Below are positions 7,584 to 15,729 of a stretch of DNA of 64,000 bases, in pieces. The stretch is from Macrococcoides equi (GTDB taxonomy: Bacteria > Bacillota > Bacilli > Staphylococcales > Staphylococcaceae). Numbering within the stretch: position 1 is the first letter of the stretch; the number at the start of each line of letters is the position of its first letter. The position numbers and the translations under genes are program-made. The stretch is from assembly GCF_047425865.1 (NCBI RefSeq), contig NZ_CP179735.1. The stretch is one strand, 5' to 3'. The notes beneath the pieces are model-generated. The model ran no database searches. It was given only the letters and a program-made list of their open reading frames with translations, and was not told where the DNA came from.

Positions 7584-7604
7584 AAATAGTAATTGTTCCT
7601 ATTT
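7584..7604. promoter_or_regulatory. Zur-type box with promoter upstream of the zinT-like gene
   Basis: AAATAGTAA...TTCCTATTT matches 16 of the 20 informative bases of the Bacillus Zur box (AAATCGTAA...TTACGATTT). It overlaps the -35 of a good promoter: TTTACA (7602-7607), a 17-base spacer and TACAAT (7625-7630), ahead of the zinT-like gene. It is the weakest of the four Zur-like sites here. Confidence 0.65.
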
Positions 7605-7667
7605 ACAGATGGTTCAAACTCATTTACAATAAAACGACACAATTATGATTAAGAAGGAGATAAATAA

Positions 7668-8357
7668 ATGAAAAAAAATATTTTTAAAGGGTTAAGTGTG
7701 ATATCTTTCAGTATATTAATAGCCGGCTGTCAGAATTCAGGAAATAACCACGAAGAAAAAAATAAAGCAGAAGTGCAAGAACATCATCACGAACATCAAC
7801 ATGCAATGACAAAATCTGAACAAAATATTTATAAAGGTATTTTTAAAGATAAACAAGTTAAAGATCGTAATTTATCAGATTGGGAAGGTGATTGGCAATC
7901 GGTTTATCCATACTTAAAAGATGGTACTCTTGATGATGTCTTTAAACATAAAGCTAAAGAAGATGAAGCAAAAACAGCTAAGGAATATAAAGCTTACTAT
8001 ACTAAAGGATATCAAACTGATATAAACCGCATTCATATTGACGGTAGTAAAATTTCTTTTTATAAAGGAAATGATAAGTCGACTGGAGAATATGGTTATG
8101 ATGGTAAAGTTATCTTAAAATATGAAGCAGGAAATCGAGGTGTTCGCTATCTATTCAAAAAATTAAACGGTGACGAGAATGCACCAAAATTTATTCAATT
8201 TAGCGATCATATAATAGCACCAGAAAAAGCATTGCATTTTCATATTTATATGGGTAATGATAAAAATAAACTACTTAAAGAAATGGAACATTGGCCAACT
8301 TATTATCCAAGTGATTTAAAGGGGCAGGAAATTAAAGAAGAGATGCTTGCGCATTAA
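7668..8357 (+). CDS. zinT: ZinT-family zinc-binding lipoprotein
   Basis: A 229-residue lipoprotein: signal peptide with lipobox IAGC (cysteine about residue 21), a His-rich linker (EHHHEHQHAM, residues 38-47), then a ZinT/YodA domain with LSDWEGDWQSVYPYLKDGTL and the later metal-binding HFHIYMG and EHWPTYYP. ZinT captures extracellular zinc and passes it to a ZnuA-type receptor. In S. aureus AdcA this domain is the C-terminal half of the ABC receptor; here it is a separate protein, and a receptor lacking it is encoded at 13.4-14.3 kb. A Zur-like box lies on the promoter. Confidence 0.9.
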   Translation: MKKNIFKGLSVISFSILIAGCQNSGNNHEEKNKAEVQEHHHEHQHAMTKSEQNIYKGIFKDKQVKDRNLSDWEGDWQSVYPYLKDGTLDDVFKHKAKEDEAKTAKEYKAYYTKGYQTDINRIHIDGSKISFYKGNDKSTGEYGYDGKVILKYEAGNRGVRYLFKKLNGDENAPKFIQFSDHIIAPEKALHFHIYMGNDKNKLLKEMEHWPTYYPSDLKGQEIKEEMLAH

Positions 8358-8365
8358 AATTTAAT

Positions 8366-8402
8366 ACGGAACACTATATGAAAATTTTAGTGTTCCGTTT
8401 TA
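8366..8402 (+). terminator. Intrinsic terminator after the zinT-like gene
   Basis: ACGGAACACTA / TAGTGTTCCGT, a perfect 11-bp stem around an 11-base loop followed by TTTTAT. It also closes the convergent membrane-protein gene. Confidence 0.85.
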
Positions 8403-8413
8403 TGATTATATAA

Positions 8414-8662
8414 TTAACCTATCCAGAAATTAAAAGTATGCATTAAAATAATTAAAATGACAATCATTAAATTACACCCTACAAATATTTTACGGTGTTT
8501 AACATTTCCAAATAATGCACTCATATATAGACCTAACAAAGTGGTAACATATAAAAGCATTTGCACGTATAGGTTAATTTGACCTCTTCCGTGAATAAAT
8601 GGTGTGAAGATTAATAATAACACACTGAAAATAAGCAACAAAAGTACAATAAATCTATACAT
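8414..8662 (-). CDS. Small multi-span membrane protein, unknown
   Basis: An 82-residue very hydrophobic protein with about three membrane segments: residues 3-21 (RFIVLLLLIFSVLLLIFTP), 31-50 (YVQMLLYVTTLLGLYMSALF) and 60-78 (IFVGCNLMIVILIILMH). A short basic loop (GNVKHRKI) separates the last two. AGGAGAATA precedes the ATG. It lies 20 bases downstream of the VOC gene, so the two are probably cotranscribed. No family is recognised. Confidence 0.6.
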   Translation of the reverse strand: MYRFIVLLLLIFSVLLLIFTPFIHGRGQINLYVQMLLYVTTLLGLYMSALFGNVKHRKIFVGCNLMIVILIILMHTFNFWIG

Positions 8663-8682
8663 TATTCTCCTACCTTTATCAA

Positions 8683-9063
8683 TTACATCACGATAACATT
8701 AAACAAATGATTATCTAGATCTGAAAACATCATACCATAATATCCTTTATTCATTCCAGGAGGGCTTAAGACTGTTCCTCCATTTTGTTCTACAAGTTTT
8801 GCAAGTTCGTCGACCTCTTCAGTCGTCTCCATATCAAAAGAAATAATTGTTTCAGGATGTTCATTAACCCCTCTTGTCCTTTGACCGATAAATCCTTCAA
8901 GTACATCCTTCCTGAATAAACAAATAACTTGTTTACCTATCATAATACCTGCAAGTGTATCGCCATCAGATTGTTGTTCATTGATAGTAAAGCCAATACC
9001 TTCAAAAAATTTTATTGAAGAAGAAACATCAGTAACAGGTAAATTAATCCAATATGATTTCAT
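8683..9063 (-). CDS. VOC-family (glyoxalase/bleomycin-resistance fold) protein
   Basis: A 126-residue protein with two beta-alpha-beta-beta-beta halves of the vicinal oxygen chelate fold: YWINLPVTDVSSSIKFFEGIGF at the start and SPPGMNKGYYGMMFSDLDNHLFNV near the end. The second half retains the typical D-x-D-x-H/N substrate-site pattern, but the first lacks an obvious metal-binding His. The substrate cannot be inferred. AGGAG precedes the ATG. It lies between a Nudix-like gene and a small membrane gene on the same strand. Confidence 0.85.
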   Translation of the reverse strand: MKSYWINLPVTDVSSSIKFFEGIGFTINEQQSDGDTLAGIMIGKQVICLFRKDVLEGFIGQRTRGVNEHPETIISFDMETTEEVDELAKLVEQNGGTVLSPPGMNKGYYGMMFSDLDNHLFNVIVM

Positions 9064-9079
9064 ATAATCTCCTCAAACA

Positions 9080-9493
9080 TTAATGTAAATTTATCAATGG
9101 TACACTCGATTTAATGACTTGATTTGAAACAATGAGATGCTTTAATTCATCCGCAATATCTAACTGGTCTAGATAATCAAAATCTAACCATGCATAAGGT
9201 GCACGTACTTTGAATTCCTTATTATTTTTAGCATTAAAGACAAAAGCTGTATCATTGACTAACGTTTTAGACCACCATGTTTTAAACTCTTTTTTCTCTT
9301 CAACTACAAATAATATACCGCCTACTTTAATTTCACTGTTTAATTTACGCGCAAATTGTTCCGCAGTATCTTTAATAGTAGACTGGCCTGACTTTACTAC
9401 ACTGGGCAGTTTCATTTGTTTATTACCAAAATCCTGTACAAGTATTTTGTCTTCAGTAGTAATTAATAGTGATGCAGATATTTTTTCTTTCAT
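9080..9493 (-). CDS. Degenerate Nudix-like protein
   Basis: About 137 residues starting MKEKISASLLITTEDKILVQ. The order of elements (LPSVVKSGQSTIKDTAEQFA then RKLNSEI and GGILFVVE) follows a Nudix hydrolase, but the Nudix box is degraded: the Gly-Gly loop is SVVKSG and the REx2EE catalytic glutamates are absent. It is probably catalytically inactive or a distant relative. The start at 9493 has GAGAGGTATCATA upstream; an ATG 15 bases earlier is inside that site. The gap to the VOC gene is 16 bases. Confidence 0.6.
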   Translation of the reverse strand: MKEKISASLLITTEDKILVQDFGNKQMKLPSVVKSGQSTIKDTAEQFARKLNSEIKVGGILFVVEEKKEFKTWWSKTLVNDTAFVFNAKNNKEFKVRAPYAWLDFDYLDQLDIADELKHLIVSNQVIKSSVPLINLH

Positions 9494-9516
9494 TATGATA
9501 CCTCTCAATTCAAAAT

Positions 9517-10524
9517 TTATTCAGTTAAATAATTTTCTACATAATATGGTTGATTATTGTTATTAAATGCAATACCTATTCCAATATTCTCATAGTCATT
9601 CTTTAATATATTTTTCCTATGGCCAATACTATTCATCAACCCGTGATGTGCTTCAATTGGCGATACCTGGCCATACGCTATATTTTCCCCTGCCATCCTA
9701 TATTCTAAACCCGCATTATGCATACGATCAAATGGCGTTTCGTGTTTTAGATTGATATGATTAAAAAAATGTTTTTCTGCCATGTCTTTAGCATGAAGTT
9801 TTGCAACATGCTCCAATTGTTTATAGTATTTTAATACCGATAAACCCTTATTTTTTCTTGTAGCATTAATCAATTGATAATGTAAGGTTGCATAATCCTC
9901 TATCAAAGCATCATCAGGAAATGTATAATGATAGGATTTTAATTTTGCCGCAATTTTGCTGATAATCTTTATACCATCTACTTTATTCTCATTATAACGG
10001 TCATAAAATAATGTTACATAGTAGTCATTAAAATCATAGATTGCAGATTCTGAATTATCTAATTTAAGTTTATAATTTTCACCACTAAAAACTTGAAGAG
10101 GGTCTCCATTATATACCTCAATTTGTTGACGTGTCATACCATATCGCATATGATGTGGTGCTTGAACCATATTCTGGTTCGAATAAACACCCTGAACCTT
10201 ATTATTTAAGTACATTACCAGTAAAAATTCATTATAGTTATGATGATAAACTGTCCAGTATTCATGGTATTCATTTTTCAAACGCATGTGCGGAGTACCT
10301 AATATATCATCAACAGACTGTTTCGTCATCCCCATCTTTATTTTGCCAGTATTAAAGTTTATTGATTGCTTTTGATGTTGATCATCGTTTACCTGATCCT
10401 CATGCAAGAGCGAGCGCAAAGAGGATTTTGTTTGTAATACTAAATCATCAGGTAATTGTAGAAGATTTAAAGGAAAAATTAGTACTAAAATGACTAAGAA
10501 GATGATTAACAGTAACTGTTTCAT
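9517..10524 (-). CDS. CAP (SCP)-domain protein with N-terminal CAP-associated domain
   Basis: A 335-residue protein. Residues 4-25 are a signal peptide or anchor. Residues about 60-200 carry the CAP-associated domain: two repeats of a GKIKMGMTKQSVDDILGTP / MRYGMTRQQIEVYNGDP type. The C-terminal third is a CAP/SCP domain with HAKDMAEKHFFNH, AGENIAYG and NSIGHRKNIL, including the canonical histidines and glutamate. B. subtilis YlbC has the same architecture. The role is unknown, but the protein is exported. GAGGTG precedes the ATG. Confidence 0.9.
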   Translation of the reverse strand: MKQLLLIIFLVILVLIFPLNLLQLPDDLVLQTKSSLRSLLHEDQVNDDQHQKQSINFNTGKIKMGMTKQSVDDILGTPHMRLKNEYHEYWTVYHHNYNEFLLVMYLNNKVQGVYSNQNMVQAPHHMRYGMTRQQIEVYNGDPLQVFSGENYKLKLDNSESAIYDFNDYYVTLFYDRYNENKVDGIKIISKIAAKLKSYHYTFPDDALIEDYATLHYQLINATRKNKGLSVLKYYKQLEHVAKLHAKDMAEKHFFNHINLKHETPFDRMHNAGLEYRMAGENIAYGQVSPIEAHHGLMNSIGHRKNILKNDYENIGIGIAFNNNNQPYYVENYLTE

Positions 10525-10537
10525 ATAACACCTCGAT

Positions 10538-10572
10538 AATTAAAAACATACACTGCGTGTATGTTTTTAATT
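10538..10572 (-). terminator. Intrinsic terminator of guaC
   Basis: AATTAAAAACATACAC / GTGTATGTTTTTAATT, a perfect 16-bp stem with a 3-base loop, in the gap between guaC and the CAP-domain gene. The T-rich lower stem supplies the release tract. Confidence 0.85.
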
Positions 10573-10604
10573 ATATCAAAATATAATTCATTTCCAAAAA
10601 TTTA

Positions 10605-11588
10605 TTAATAATCTCTATCTCCATTGAAAATTGAATTCTTTACGATTACGTAATCCACTGTTGTAATTGCCTTTAAATCTTTTCCACCAGCATAAGAAAT
10701 AGAAGACTGAAGGTCTTGTTCTATTTCAATCAATTTATCTTTCAAAAGACCTTTATGTTCCACAAATAACTTTTTCCCTTCAATATTTTTACGTTCCCCT
10801 TTTTGATATTCTGATGCACTACCAAAATATTCTTTATAACGTTTACCATCACGTTCAATAGTTTCTCCAGGAGACTCTTCATGTGCAGCGAGGAGTGAGC
10901 CTATCATCACCATTGATGCTCCAAAACGAATGGATTTCGCAATATCTCCATGAGTGCGAATGCCTCCATCTGCAATTAATGGCTTACGTGCTGCTTTTGC
11001 ACATAATCTTAAAGCTGCAAGTTGCCAGCCACCCGTACCAAATCCTGTTTTAATCTTTGTTATACATACTCTGCCTGGACCGATACCAACTTTAGTAGCG
11101 TCTGCCCCAGCGTTTTCAAGCTCTCTTACTGCTTCAGGAGTGCCGACATTACCTGCAATTAAAAATGTACCAGATAAATGCGTTTTGATATGCTGTATCA
11201 TTTCTATGACCTGATCCGAATGCCCATGTGCAATATCAATCGTAATATATTCTGGTACTATATTTTCTTCTGCTAATAATTCTATAAACTTATATTCAGC
11301 AGGTTTTACGCCCACTGAAATAGATGCATACAAACCTTTATTATGCATATTTTTAATGAATGGCAAGCGTTGAGCTTCATCGAAACGATGCATTATATAA
11401 AAATACTGGTTTGCTGCCAACTTTTCAGCGAGTTGTTCATTGATCACTGTCTGCATGTTTGCAGGTACAACAGGTATTCTAAATTTCATCGGTCCAAATT
11501 GTACATTCGTGTCACATTCACTTCTACTTTTAACGATACATTTATTTGGTATTAACTGAATATCTTCATAATCAAAAACATCCTGCAT
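10605..11588 (-). CDS. guaC: GMP reductase
   Basis: A 327-residue (beta/alpha)8 enzyme of the IMPDH/GMPR family, converting GMP with NADPH to IMP and ammonia in purine salvage. The catalytic cysteine lies in GIGPGRVCITK (about residue 174), and phosphate-binding ADGGIRTHGDIAKS and SLLAAHEESPGE follow. There is no CBS insertion, and length fits the GuaC2 type of Bacillota rather than full-length IMPDH. The binding site AGAGAGGG precedes the ATG. A terminator follows. No purine riboswitch is seen upstream. Confidence 0.95.
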   Translation of the reverse strand: MQDVFDYEDIQLIPNKCIVKSRSECDTNVQFGPMKFRIPVVPANMQTVINEQLAEKLAANQYFYIMHRFDEAQRLPFIKNMHNKGLYASISVGVKPAEYKFIELLAEENIVPEYITIDIAHGHSDQVIEMIQHIKTHLSGTFLIAGNVGTPEAVRELENAGADATKVGIGPGRVCITKIKTGFGTGGWQLAALRLCAKAARKPLIADGGIRTHGDIAKSIRFGASMVMIGSLLAAHEESPGETIERDGKRYKEYFGSASEYQKGERKNIEGKKLFVEHKGLLKDKLIEIEQDLQSSISYAGGKDLKAITTVDYVIVKNSIFNGDRDY

Positions 11589-11689
11589 AATAATCCCTCT
11601 CTTTTACATAGTTTAATAATTTGATCATTCATCCATAGGAAACTTTATACCTTTACGGTTTAAATGTAAAGTAAATATAAATAGAACAT

Positions 11690-11725
11690 AAAAAACGAAT
11701 AAGATCAAACGACCTTATTCGTAAT
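11690..11725 (-). terminator. Intrinsic terminator after the zinc-free S14 gene
   Basis: ACGAATAAG / CTTATTCGT, a perfect 9-bp stem with a 10-base loop; on the minus strand it ends in TTTTTTAT. It closes the COG0523-rpsN operon. Confidence 0.85.
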
Positions 11726-11762
11726 TTTATGATCTATTATTTTAGTAACTTAATAAAATATT

Positions 11763-12032
11763 TTACCAACTAGATTTTTTCACACCAGGAATTTGACCTT
11801 TATGCGCAAGTTCCCTGAATGCTATTCTTGATAAACCAAATTTGCGATAGACACTTCTCGGTCTACCGGTTACTTCACAACGTGTTGTAAGTCTAGTTGG
11901 GGAAGAATCTCTCGGTAATTTTTGTAATGCTGCATAATCTCCAGCAGCTTTCAAAGCTTCTCTTTTCTCACGATATTGCGCTACTAACGCCTGTCTTTTT
12001 TTCTCTTTTGCAATTTTAGATTTTTTAGCCAT
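11763..12032 (-). CDS. rpsN: Zinc-independent ribosomal protein S14 paralogue
   Basis: An 89-residue S14 of the long, cysteine-poor type: it begins MAKKSKIAKEKKRQALVAQY and lacks the CxxC...CxxC zinc ribbon of the 61-residue form. The conserved core RCEVTGRPRSVYRKFGLSRI is intact. In Bacillota such paralogues replace zinc S14 during zinc limitation and are Zur-controlled. Here it lies 15 bases downstream of a COG0523 GTPase gene preceded by a perfect Zur box. It was presumably made from that promoter. Confidence 0.95.
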   Translation of the reverse strand: MAKKSKIAKEKKRQALVAQYREKREALKAAGDYAALQKLPRDSSPTRLTTRCEVTGRPRSVYRKFGLSRIAFRELAHKGQIPGVKKSSW

Positions 12033-12047
12033 AATATTCTCCTTAAT

Positions 12048-13247
12048 TTATACTTTTCTGATTTGCCAGTTATACGGATTTTCAAACATCGTCCAATCTT
12101 CATCTATTTCATTCATTTTCAATAAACATGCATCGAGCTGTGCAGTTATTTTTTGCTGATTTAAATCTGTACCAATAATAACAATTTTCGTATGTCGATC
12201 ACCATATTCTAAATCCCATTCGCTTAATACCTCAGGTCGTTCGCTTAAAATTTTGTCGCGTTCAGCGGCAGGCATAGCAGCGACCCAAAATGTTACAGGA
12301 TTAATTTCTACAGATGGACCAGCTTGTGAAAACAGACATGCTACTGTATTGTAATTTGCTAACCAGGCGATCCCTTTAGCTCTAACAATTGAACTATCTA
12401 TCGATTGACTCCATTCATAAAATCTTTTTGGATGAAAAGGTAATGTCCGATGATAAACAAAAGAACTAATGCCATATTCTTCAGTTTCAGGTGTGTGTGT
12501 ATGGTGACCACCTTCAGTTAACTCTTTAATCCAGCCTGCAGAATCAGCTGCAGTTTCAAAATCAAATAAATGCGTATTTAGTATACTACCTGGATCCACT
12601 TTTGAATGGCTTGCTTCTATAAACCTTGCACTTGGTTGTAAAGTTCTCAGTACTTGTTTAAGTCTTTCTTTTTCCTCATGCTTTACTAGATCTATTTTAT
12701 TAAGAATAAGTACATCACAGAATTCAATCTGATCAATCAATAAATCGGCAATTGAACGATCATCTTCGTCACCAACTGCTTCTTTACGGTCAAGTAAACT
12801 ATCGCCTGAATTGAAATCCTTCATAAAACGATTAGCATCAACAACCGTCACCATAGTGTCTAATCGACAAAATTCTGTTAGGTCTATCCCTAATGCTTCA
12901 TCTATATATGAAAAAGTCTGAGCAACCGGGACCGGTTCAGAGATTCCTGTTGATTCTATGATGATATAATCAATATCGCCTTTTAAAGCAAGTTTCTTTA
13001 CTTCTACTAGTAAGTCTTCTCTCAATGTACAACATATACAACCATTTGATAATTCTACTAATTTTTCATCGGTACGTGATAATTCACTACCATTCGCTAT
13101 TAAATCAGCATCAATATTGACCTCACTCATATCATTGACAATCACTGCAATTTTCATATCTTTTACACTATTTAAAATATGGTTCAGTAATGTTGTCTTA
13201 CCTGCACCCAAATAACCACTGAGCACCGTTACAGGTATTTGCTTCAT
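12048..13247 (-). CDS. COG0523 GTPase, ZagA/YciC-type zinc metallochaperone (copy 1)
   Basis: A 399-residue G3E GTPase with Walker A GYLGAGKTT (residues 11-19), the metal-binding CxCC motif in NGCICCTLRED (about residue 70), ESTGISEPVP, and NKxD (LNKIDL). The C-terminal CobW_C domain begins near GIAWLAN. A His-containing insert, GGHHTHTPETEEYG, lies around residue 246. Zur-controlled COG0523 proteins deliver zinc to client enzymes during deficiency. The perfect Zur box at 13261-13281 and the zinc-free S14 gene downstream support zinc specificity. It is closely similar to the gene at 14.5-15.7 kb. Confidence 0.93.
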   Translation of the reverse strand: MKQIPVTVLSGYLGAGKTTLLNHILNSVKDMKIAVIVNDMSEVNIDADLIANGSELSRTDEKLVELSNGCICCTLREDLLVEVKKLALKGDIDYIIIESTGISEPVPVAQTFSYIDEALGIDLTEFCRLDTMVTVVDANRFMKDFNSGDSLLDRKEAVGDEDDRSIADLLIDQIEFCDVLILNKIDLVKHEEKERLKQVLRTLQPSARFIEASHSKVDPGSILNTHLFDFETAADSAGWIKELTEGGHHTHTPETEEYGISSFVYHRTLPFHPKRFYEWSQSIDSSIVRAKGIAWLANYNTVACLFSQAGPSVEINPVTFWVAAMPAAERDKILSERPEVLSEWDLEYGDRHTKIVIIGTDLNQQKITAQLDACLLKMNEIDEDWTMFENPYNWQIRKV

Positions 13248-13260
13248 ATTTACAACTCCT

Positions 13261-13281
13261 AAATCGTAATAATTACGATTT
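13261..13281. promoter_or_regulatory. Perfect Zur box upstream of COG0523 copy 1
   Basis: AAATCGTAA-TAA-TTACGATTT is a complete 21-bp palindrome matching the Bacillus Zur operator at every informative base. It lies between a minus-strand promoter (TTTACA, 17 bases, TATATT just upstream) and the GTPase start codon 14 bases away. Confidence 0.93.
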
Positions 13282-13317
13282 ATAATATATCATATCATTT
13301 TTCCGTTGTAAAATAAA

Positions 13318-13350
13318 AGATTTGAATTCAGTTGCACTGAACTCAAATCT
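13318..13350 (-). terminator. Intrinsic terminator of the ZnuA/AdcA gene
   Basis: AGATTTGA.TTCAGT pairs with ACTGAA.TCAAATCT around a short loop with one or two mismatches. On the minus strand TTTTATTTTA follows. Confidence 0.8.
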
Positions 13351-13361
13351 TTAACTGCTAA

Positions 13362-14333
13362 TTATTTTTCATTTAATGCTTTGTCTAATGATTTGATATT
13401 TTCTTTCATTAAATCCTGATAAGTAATATCTTTCTTATCTTTGTCTGTTAAAACAGCCATGTTATGGAAAGGAGTTGCTTTAGCTTTAGTTTTATCTTTA
13501 ATGATATCTACAGTCTTTGTAGGAATATTTTGTTCATACAAAATAACTGAGGCTTTTGTTTTGTTAATATCATTAATCATTTTAATAATATCACTTTGAG
13601 AAGGCTCCTCGTTATTCATCCCTGATACACCAACTTGTTTAAAATTATAGCGTTTAGCAAGGTAACCCAGTGAATCGTGTGAGATAAATACTGTATCATG
13701 CTTTTTATTTTTAGTGATATCTTTTAATTCTTTGTCCATGTTATCGATATCTTTAACTAACTTATTATAATTAGCTGTGTATTCTTTTTCGTGCGTTTTA
13801 TCTTTTTTAATCAGTTCATCTTTAATTACTTTTGCAAACTGCTTATTTAACACAGGATCAAGCCATACATGGGGATCGTGTGCGCCGTGACTATGTGCGT
13901 GCCCTTCATGGTCGTGCCCTTCATGGTCATGTCCTTCATGATCATGTCCTTCATGATCATGCTCTTCACCAGCTAATAAATCATGTTCATCGATTCCTTT
14001 GACTAATTCTACCGTATTATTTTTCTTATCAGTCGCTTTAGCAATCTTAGCTGCAACTTGATCTAACTCTTCACCCGCATAAATAAATAGATCACTTTTA
14101 GCAACTTTCATTGTATCTTTTTGAGTAGGTTCAAATGAATGAATATCTACTCCATTAGGATAAATACTTGAAACATTGACATGCGTTCCACCGATTTGTT
14201 CAATCATACTTTTAAATGGAAATACTGTTGTATAGACTTCAAGTTTGTCCCCTGATTTGTTACTAGTTGTGTTACCACATGCTGCCATCAAAAATAATGT
14301 AGCAATAAGTATTAAAGAAAATACTTTTTTCAT
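13362..14333 (-). CDS. adcA: Zinc ABC transporter substrate-binding lipoprotein (ZnuA/AdcA type)
   Basis: A 323-residue cluster A-I receptor: lipobox MAAC (cysteine about residue 19), VYTTVFPFKSMIEQIGG, the first metal His in DIHSFEPTQKD, a His-rich loop made of four tandem HDHEG units plus HAHSHGAHDPH, then HVWLDP, FISHDSLGYLAKRY and ILYEQNIPTK. The loop collects zinc before it is handed to the fold. It ends without the ZinT domain found in S. aureus AdcA. No permease or ATPase gene is adjacent, so these must lie elsewhere. A Zur box lies on its promoter. Confidence 0.94.
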   Translation of the reverse strand: MKKVFSLILIATLFLMAACGNTTSNKSGDKLEVYTTVFPFKSMIEQIGGTHVNVSSIYPNGVDIHSFEPTQKDTMKVAKSDLFIYAGEELDQVAAKIAKATDKKNNTVELVKGIDEHDLLAGEEHDHEGHDHEGHDHEGHDHEGHAHSHGAHDPHVWLDPVLNKQFAKVIKDELIKKDKTHEKEYTANYNKLVKDIDNMDKELKDITKNKKHDTVFISHDSLGYLAKRYNFKQVGVSGMNNEEPSQSDIIKMINDINKTKASVILYEQNIPTKTVDIIKDKTKAKATPFHNMAVLTDKDKKDITYQDLMKENIKSLDKALNEK

Positions 14334-14346
14334 TTTTTCATCTCCT

Positions 14347-14367
14347 ATTTCGTAATCATTACGCTTT
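14347..14367. promoter_or_regulatory. Zur box upstream of the ZnuA/AdcA gene
   Basis: On the minus strand AAAGCGTAA-TGA-TTACGAAAT matches the Zur consensus at 18 of 20 informative positions. It directly follows a promoter with TTGATT, a 17-base spacer and TAGAAT, and precedes the AGGAGATG binding region. Confidence 0.9.
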
Positions 14368-14438
14368 AATATTCTATACCTGTTACACTATAAAATCAAT
14401 ACCCATAAATTAATTTCTATTTAATTTTTATTTTTTGC

Positions 14439-14491
14439 TTTACAAACAAAAAAATAAAGCGTATCATTGTAAATCGTAAAGATTACGAATT
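14439..14491 (+). promoter_or_regulatory. Promoter and Zur box of the second COG0523 operon
   Basis: The -35 TTTACA (14439-14444) and -10 TATCAT (14462-14467) are 17 bases apart. The Zur box AAATCGTAA-AGA-TTACGAATT at 14471-14491 (18 of 20 consensus bases) covers the start point, so Zur would repress by blocking initiation. It overlaps the GTPase ribosome binding site at its right edge. Confidence 0.9.
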
Positions 14492-14503
14492 GGAGGCAAC
14501 AAA

Positions 14504-15700
14504 TTGAAAGTACCTATTACTGTATTAAGCGGCTTTTTAGGAAGCGGCAAAACTACATTGCTAAATCATATCCTTACTAATAATGAAGGAAAAAAAATCG
14601 GTGTTATTGTTAATGATATGAGTGAAGTCAATGTTGATGCTGATTTAGTGCAGATGTCACGTACAGATGAAAAAATGATTCAACTACAAAATGGCTGCAT
14701 TTGTTGTACTTTAAGAGAAGATTTATTAATTGAAATTGATAAATTAGTAAAAAACAGCGCACTTGATTATATTGTGATTGAATCAACTGGTATATCTGAA
14801 CCTGTGCCAGTCGCACAAACATTAACTTTAAATGATGAAGTATTAAATATCAATTTAGCAGAAACAACTGTACTGGATACAATGGTAACCGTTGTTGATG
14901 CAAATCGTTTTTGGGATGACTATGCATCTGGGGACTCCCTTCTAGATCGTAAAATGGCGAATGATTCTTCTGACACAAGAGAAGTAATAGATTTACTCAT
15001 CGATCAAATTGAATTTGCAAATGTCATATTATTAAATAAATGTGACCTTGTTCATGCTGAAGATTTGAAAGAATTAGAAGCATTACTTCATCAGTTAAAT
15101 CCGGAAGCACATATTTATCAGACAGAAAACTCAAATATCGCTCTGGATAAAATATTAAATACAAGACTATTTGATTTTGACAAGGCAAGTCAAGCTGCTG
15201 GATGGATTAAAGAACTCAATGAAGAACATACGCCTGAAACTGAAGAATATGGCATTGCATCTTTTGTCTATAAAAGACAACGACCATTTCATCCTGAACG
15301 ATTCATGCACTTTCTTGAAACTTTTTCGCTAGATATCATTCGTTCAAAAGGATTTTTCTGGTTAGCTTCGAGAAATAATATGTGTGGCTTATTATCTCAA
15401 GCTGGTAATTCTATGCAAATACAAGGCGCCGGAGAATGGATTGCAACTTATAGTGATGCAGAGATTCAAGCTGAAATGAAAGAAGATCCATCTTTAAAAT
15501 CGAGATGGCATCCTGAATTCGGAGATCGACAAACTGAACTTGTATTTATTGGTATAGAAATGGATAAAGCGCAAATAATCGCTGATTTAGATGATTGTTT
15601 ATTAACTGATGTTGAAATGAAACAAGATTGGTCAACATTCAACGATCCGCTACCTGAATTTACAGTAGCTGAATCGACTGAAGCAGATATAATTTTATAA
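14504..15700 (+). CDS. COG0523 GTPase, ZagA/YciC-type zinc metallochaperone (copy 2)
   Basis: A 398-residue G3E GTPase with Walker A GFLGSGKTT, the metal motif NGCICCTLRED, ESTGISEPVP, LNKCDL and a C-terminal CobW_C domain. It is highly similar to copy 1 on the opposite strand but lacks that copy's GGHHTH insert, having NEEHTPETEEYG instead. The start is TTG at 14504 behind GGAGG. It heads a Zur-controlled operon with an L33 paralogue and a flavoprotein. Two such GTPases so close suggest a duplication with possible division of clients or regulation. Confidence 0.92.
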   Translation: MKVPITVLSGFLGSGKTTLLNHILTNNEGKKIGVIVNDMSEVNVDADLVQMSRTDEKMIQLQNGCICCTLREDLLIEIDKLVKNSALDYIVIESTGISEPVPVAQTLTLNDEVLNINLAETTVLDTMVTVVDANRFWDDYASGDSLLDRKMANDSSDTREVIDLLIDQIEFANVILLNKCDLVHAEDLKELEALLHQLNPEAHIYQTENSNIALDKILNTRLFDFDKASQAAGWIKELNEEHTPETEEYGIASFVYKRQRPFHPERFMHFLETFSLDIIRSKGFFWLASRNNMCGLLSQAGNSMQIQGAGEWIATYSDAEIQAEMKEDPSLKSRWHPEFGDRQTELVFIGIEMDKAQIIADLDDCLLTDVEMKQDWSTFNDPLPEFTVAESTEADIIL

Positions 15701-15729
15701 AAATAAATTAATTAAAGGAGATTTTTTAA

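Noticed and set aside
13910..13970. Tandem DNA repeat as a mobile element
   Set aside because: The four near-identical 15-bp units encode HDHEG repeats in the zinc receptor's metal loop and are part of the protein.
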